Source of the DNA: Clostridiales bacterium
GTDB taxonomy: Bacteria; Bacillota; Clostridia; Saccharofermentanales; Saccharofermentanaceae
DNA: 64,000 bases
NCBI GenBank assembly: GCA_017961235.1
Contig: JAGCXQ010000004.1
Span: 62,001 to 126,000 of the forward strand
Reading direction: 5' to 3'
The number at the start of each line of letters is the position of its first letter. Positions within the stretch are counted from its first letter, which is position 1. The notes below the pieces were generated by a model. It did no database searches. It was given only the letters and a program-made list of their open reading frames with translations, and was not told the origin of the DNA. Both the position numbers and the translations under genes were made by a program. Shown here piece after piece: positions 62,887-64,000 of this stretch.

Positions 62887-64000
62887 CTATTTCAGCTCCG
62901 CGATCGTGACACCGTCTTCGCCTTCGCCGAAGGTTCCGAGTCGATGGGATCGGACGCGCTTGTCTTTCTTCAGGAACTGATCGACCGCAGATCTCAGAGC
63001 TCCTGTGCCCTTGCCGTGTACGATACGGATGTTCTCGATATTACTGATGACACAGTCATCCAGATAGCGGTCGAGCGTGTGAAGCGCTTCATCGACCGTC
63101 ATTCCGAGAAGCTGGATCTCGGGCATCATCGACGACTTCTTGGCAAGGCGGATCTTCTCCGCAGAAGAAGACGCTGTGCGGCGCGGTTCTTTTCTCGAGC
63201 GGACGGCATTCTTCTTTACTTCTTCCTTCTTCGGATACCTCAGCGAATCCGCAGCGACCGTGAGTTTCAGTGCTCCGGAAGAAAGGATGCAGTTGCCGCC
63301 CCGGTCCGGTCCTTTGACCACGATGCCGGTGACATCGAGTGACGGTGAATAATAGAGTCCGCCCTCACGGATCTTATCCGGTTTTTCGCCGGGGATCTCT
63401 TGGACCTCTTCATCGTCGTCGCGCTCGGCATCGATATCCGAAAGTCCGGCACGAAGATTGTTTCTGATCGCGCGGATCTTTCGCTCGGCATCGTGCGAGT
63501 TCTCCATCTTCTGGATCTCCTTGATCTCATCTAAGATGGTATCCGCTTTTTCGAGGACCTCTTCGAGCATCTCCTGCTTCTCTTCCCTGGCCTGGGCGAG
63601 CACTCTCTTTCTTTCCTTTTCGATGCTCTTCCTCTGATTCTCGAGATCCTCTTTCTGCTTTTGGATCTCATCTCGAAGTTCGGCGATCTCTTTTTCGAGC
63701 TTCTCGCTCTCACGGTTATGCCGCTCCGCCGAGGAAAGGAGCTCTTCCATCTTCAGACTCTCCTCGGAAAGGATGCTCTGCGCGTTCTCGATGATCTTCG
63801 GTGAAAGCCCCAGCTTTCTGGAGATCACGAATGCATTACTGACACCAGGAAGGCCGATCATAAGGCGGTACGTCGGAGACAGCGTCTCCGTATCAAATTC
63901 GCAGCAGGCATTCTCGACGCCTTCCTGCTCCACGGCATATGCCTTCAACTCTTTATAGTGCGTCGTCGCGACCGTGACCGCGCCTTTTTTCCGGCACTCA
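62887..64000 (-). CDS. mutS2: Endonuclease/recombination suppressor MutS2, partial (N-terminus off the right edge)
   Basis: The frame is open to base 63999, giving the last 370 residues. Visible are the end of the MutS ATPase domain (TTHYKELK with the H-loop, EFDTETLSPTYRL), a long coiled coil (about 80-150 of the visible part), a KOW-like beta segment, and a C-terminal Smr domain with HGKGTGAL. MutS2 resolves or blocks recombination intermediates and rescues stalled ribosomes. The Smr motif usual LDLR region reads I-Q-L-L-G, without Arg. A TTG at 63948 is not a real start. Confidence 0.93.
   Translation of the reverse strand, partial: ECRKKGAVTVATTHYKELKAYAVEQEGVENACCEFDTETLSPTYRLMIGLPGVSNAFVISRKLGLSPKIIENAQSILSEESLKMEELLSSAERHNRESEKLEKEIAELRDEIQKQKEDLENQRKSIEKERKRVLAQAREEKQEMLEEVLEKADTILDEIKEIQKMENSHDAERKIRAIRNNLRAGLSDIDAERDDDEEVQEIPGEKPDKIREGGLYYSPSLDVTGIVVKGPDRGGNCILSSGALKLTVAADSLRYPKKEEVKKNAVRSRKEPRRTASSSAEKIRLAKKSSMMPEIQLLGMTVDEALHTLDRYLDDCVISNIENIRIVHGKGTGALRSAVDQFLKKDKRVRSHRLGTFGEGEDGVTIAELK

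Noticed and set aside
1..64000. tRNA or rRNA genes, insertion sequences, prophage
   Set aside because: No cloverleaf, rRNA core, transposase, integrase or phage structural gene seen in any gap or frame.

Overview
The window reads as a chromosomal segment of a mid-GC Firmicute of the class Clostridia. Evidence: a T-box leader ahead of the tryptophan operon, mraZ/rsmH/ftsL/class B PBP/mur/ftsW/murG/ftsQ/ftsZ order, the rimP-nusA-ylxR-L7Ae-infB-rbfA block, GGAGG-type ribosome binding sites and typical Firmicute promoters. MurE carries an Arg-containing DNSR motif, which suggests meso-diaminopimelate peptidoglycan. The spoIIGA-sigE-sigG genes that follow ftsZ in many spore formers are absent; nrdR follows instead. 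Species cannot be fixed from sequence alone.

Layout. 1-6.3 kb: accessory minus-strand genes (zinc-ribbon membrane protein cut by the edge, lipoprotein, two DEDDh exonucleases, a giant secreted beta-rich protein). 6.4-10.6 kb: plus-strand marR-flavin reductase pair with palindromic operators, then a sortase-type adhesin. 10.8-12.6 kb: zinc-ribbon membrane protein. 12.6-19.6 kb: trpEGDCFBA (minus) behind a T-box. 19.7-24.7 kb: CPBP protease and a second giant secreted protein that shares its C-terminal module with the first. 24.7-27.8 kb: AAA ATPase, DUF4276 Toprim-like protein and hemW, a defence-like pair inside a housekeeping unit. 27.9-36.6 kb: coiled-coil protein, coaD, rsmD, recG, nth, a PhoR/PhoB-type two-component system, nrdR and ftsZ. 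36.7-47.9 kb: division and cell-wall cluster from ftsQ up to mraZ. 48.1-59 kb: rodA, lgt, ribF, truB, nrnA-like, rbfA, infB, L7Ae, ylxR, nusA and rimP, read as one long operon behind an attenuator-like hairpin. 59.2-64 kb: small P-loop protein (plus), SPFH/zinc-ribbon protein, zinc-ribbon membrane protein, P-loop NTPase, and mutS2 cut by the right edge.

How it works together: most of the window is growth machinery (translation initiation, RNA modification, peptidoglycan precursor synthesis and septation) in tightly packed, often overlapping minus-strand genes. The trp operon has its own uncharged-tRNA control, and mraZ has its own putative operator repeats. Surface proteins form the accessory layer.

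The most unexpected signal is not a gene. A 9-base word, AAAAGCACT (or its complement AGTGCTTTT), occurs at least 20 times by eye in 64 kb, in genes and intergenic DNA, on both strands and in all reading frames, against about 0.5 expected by chance. The best candidate for a defence-type system is the AAA/DUF4276 pair, whose ATPase has degenerate ABC motifs.
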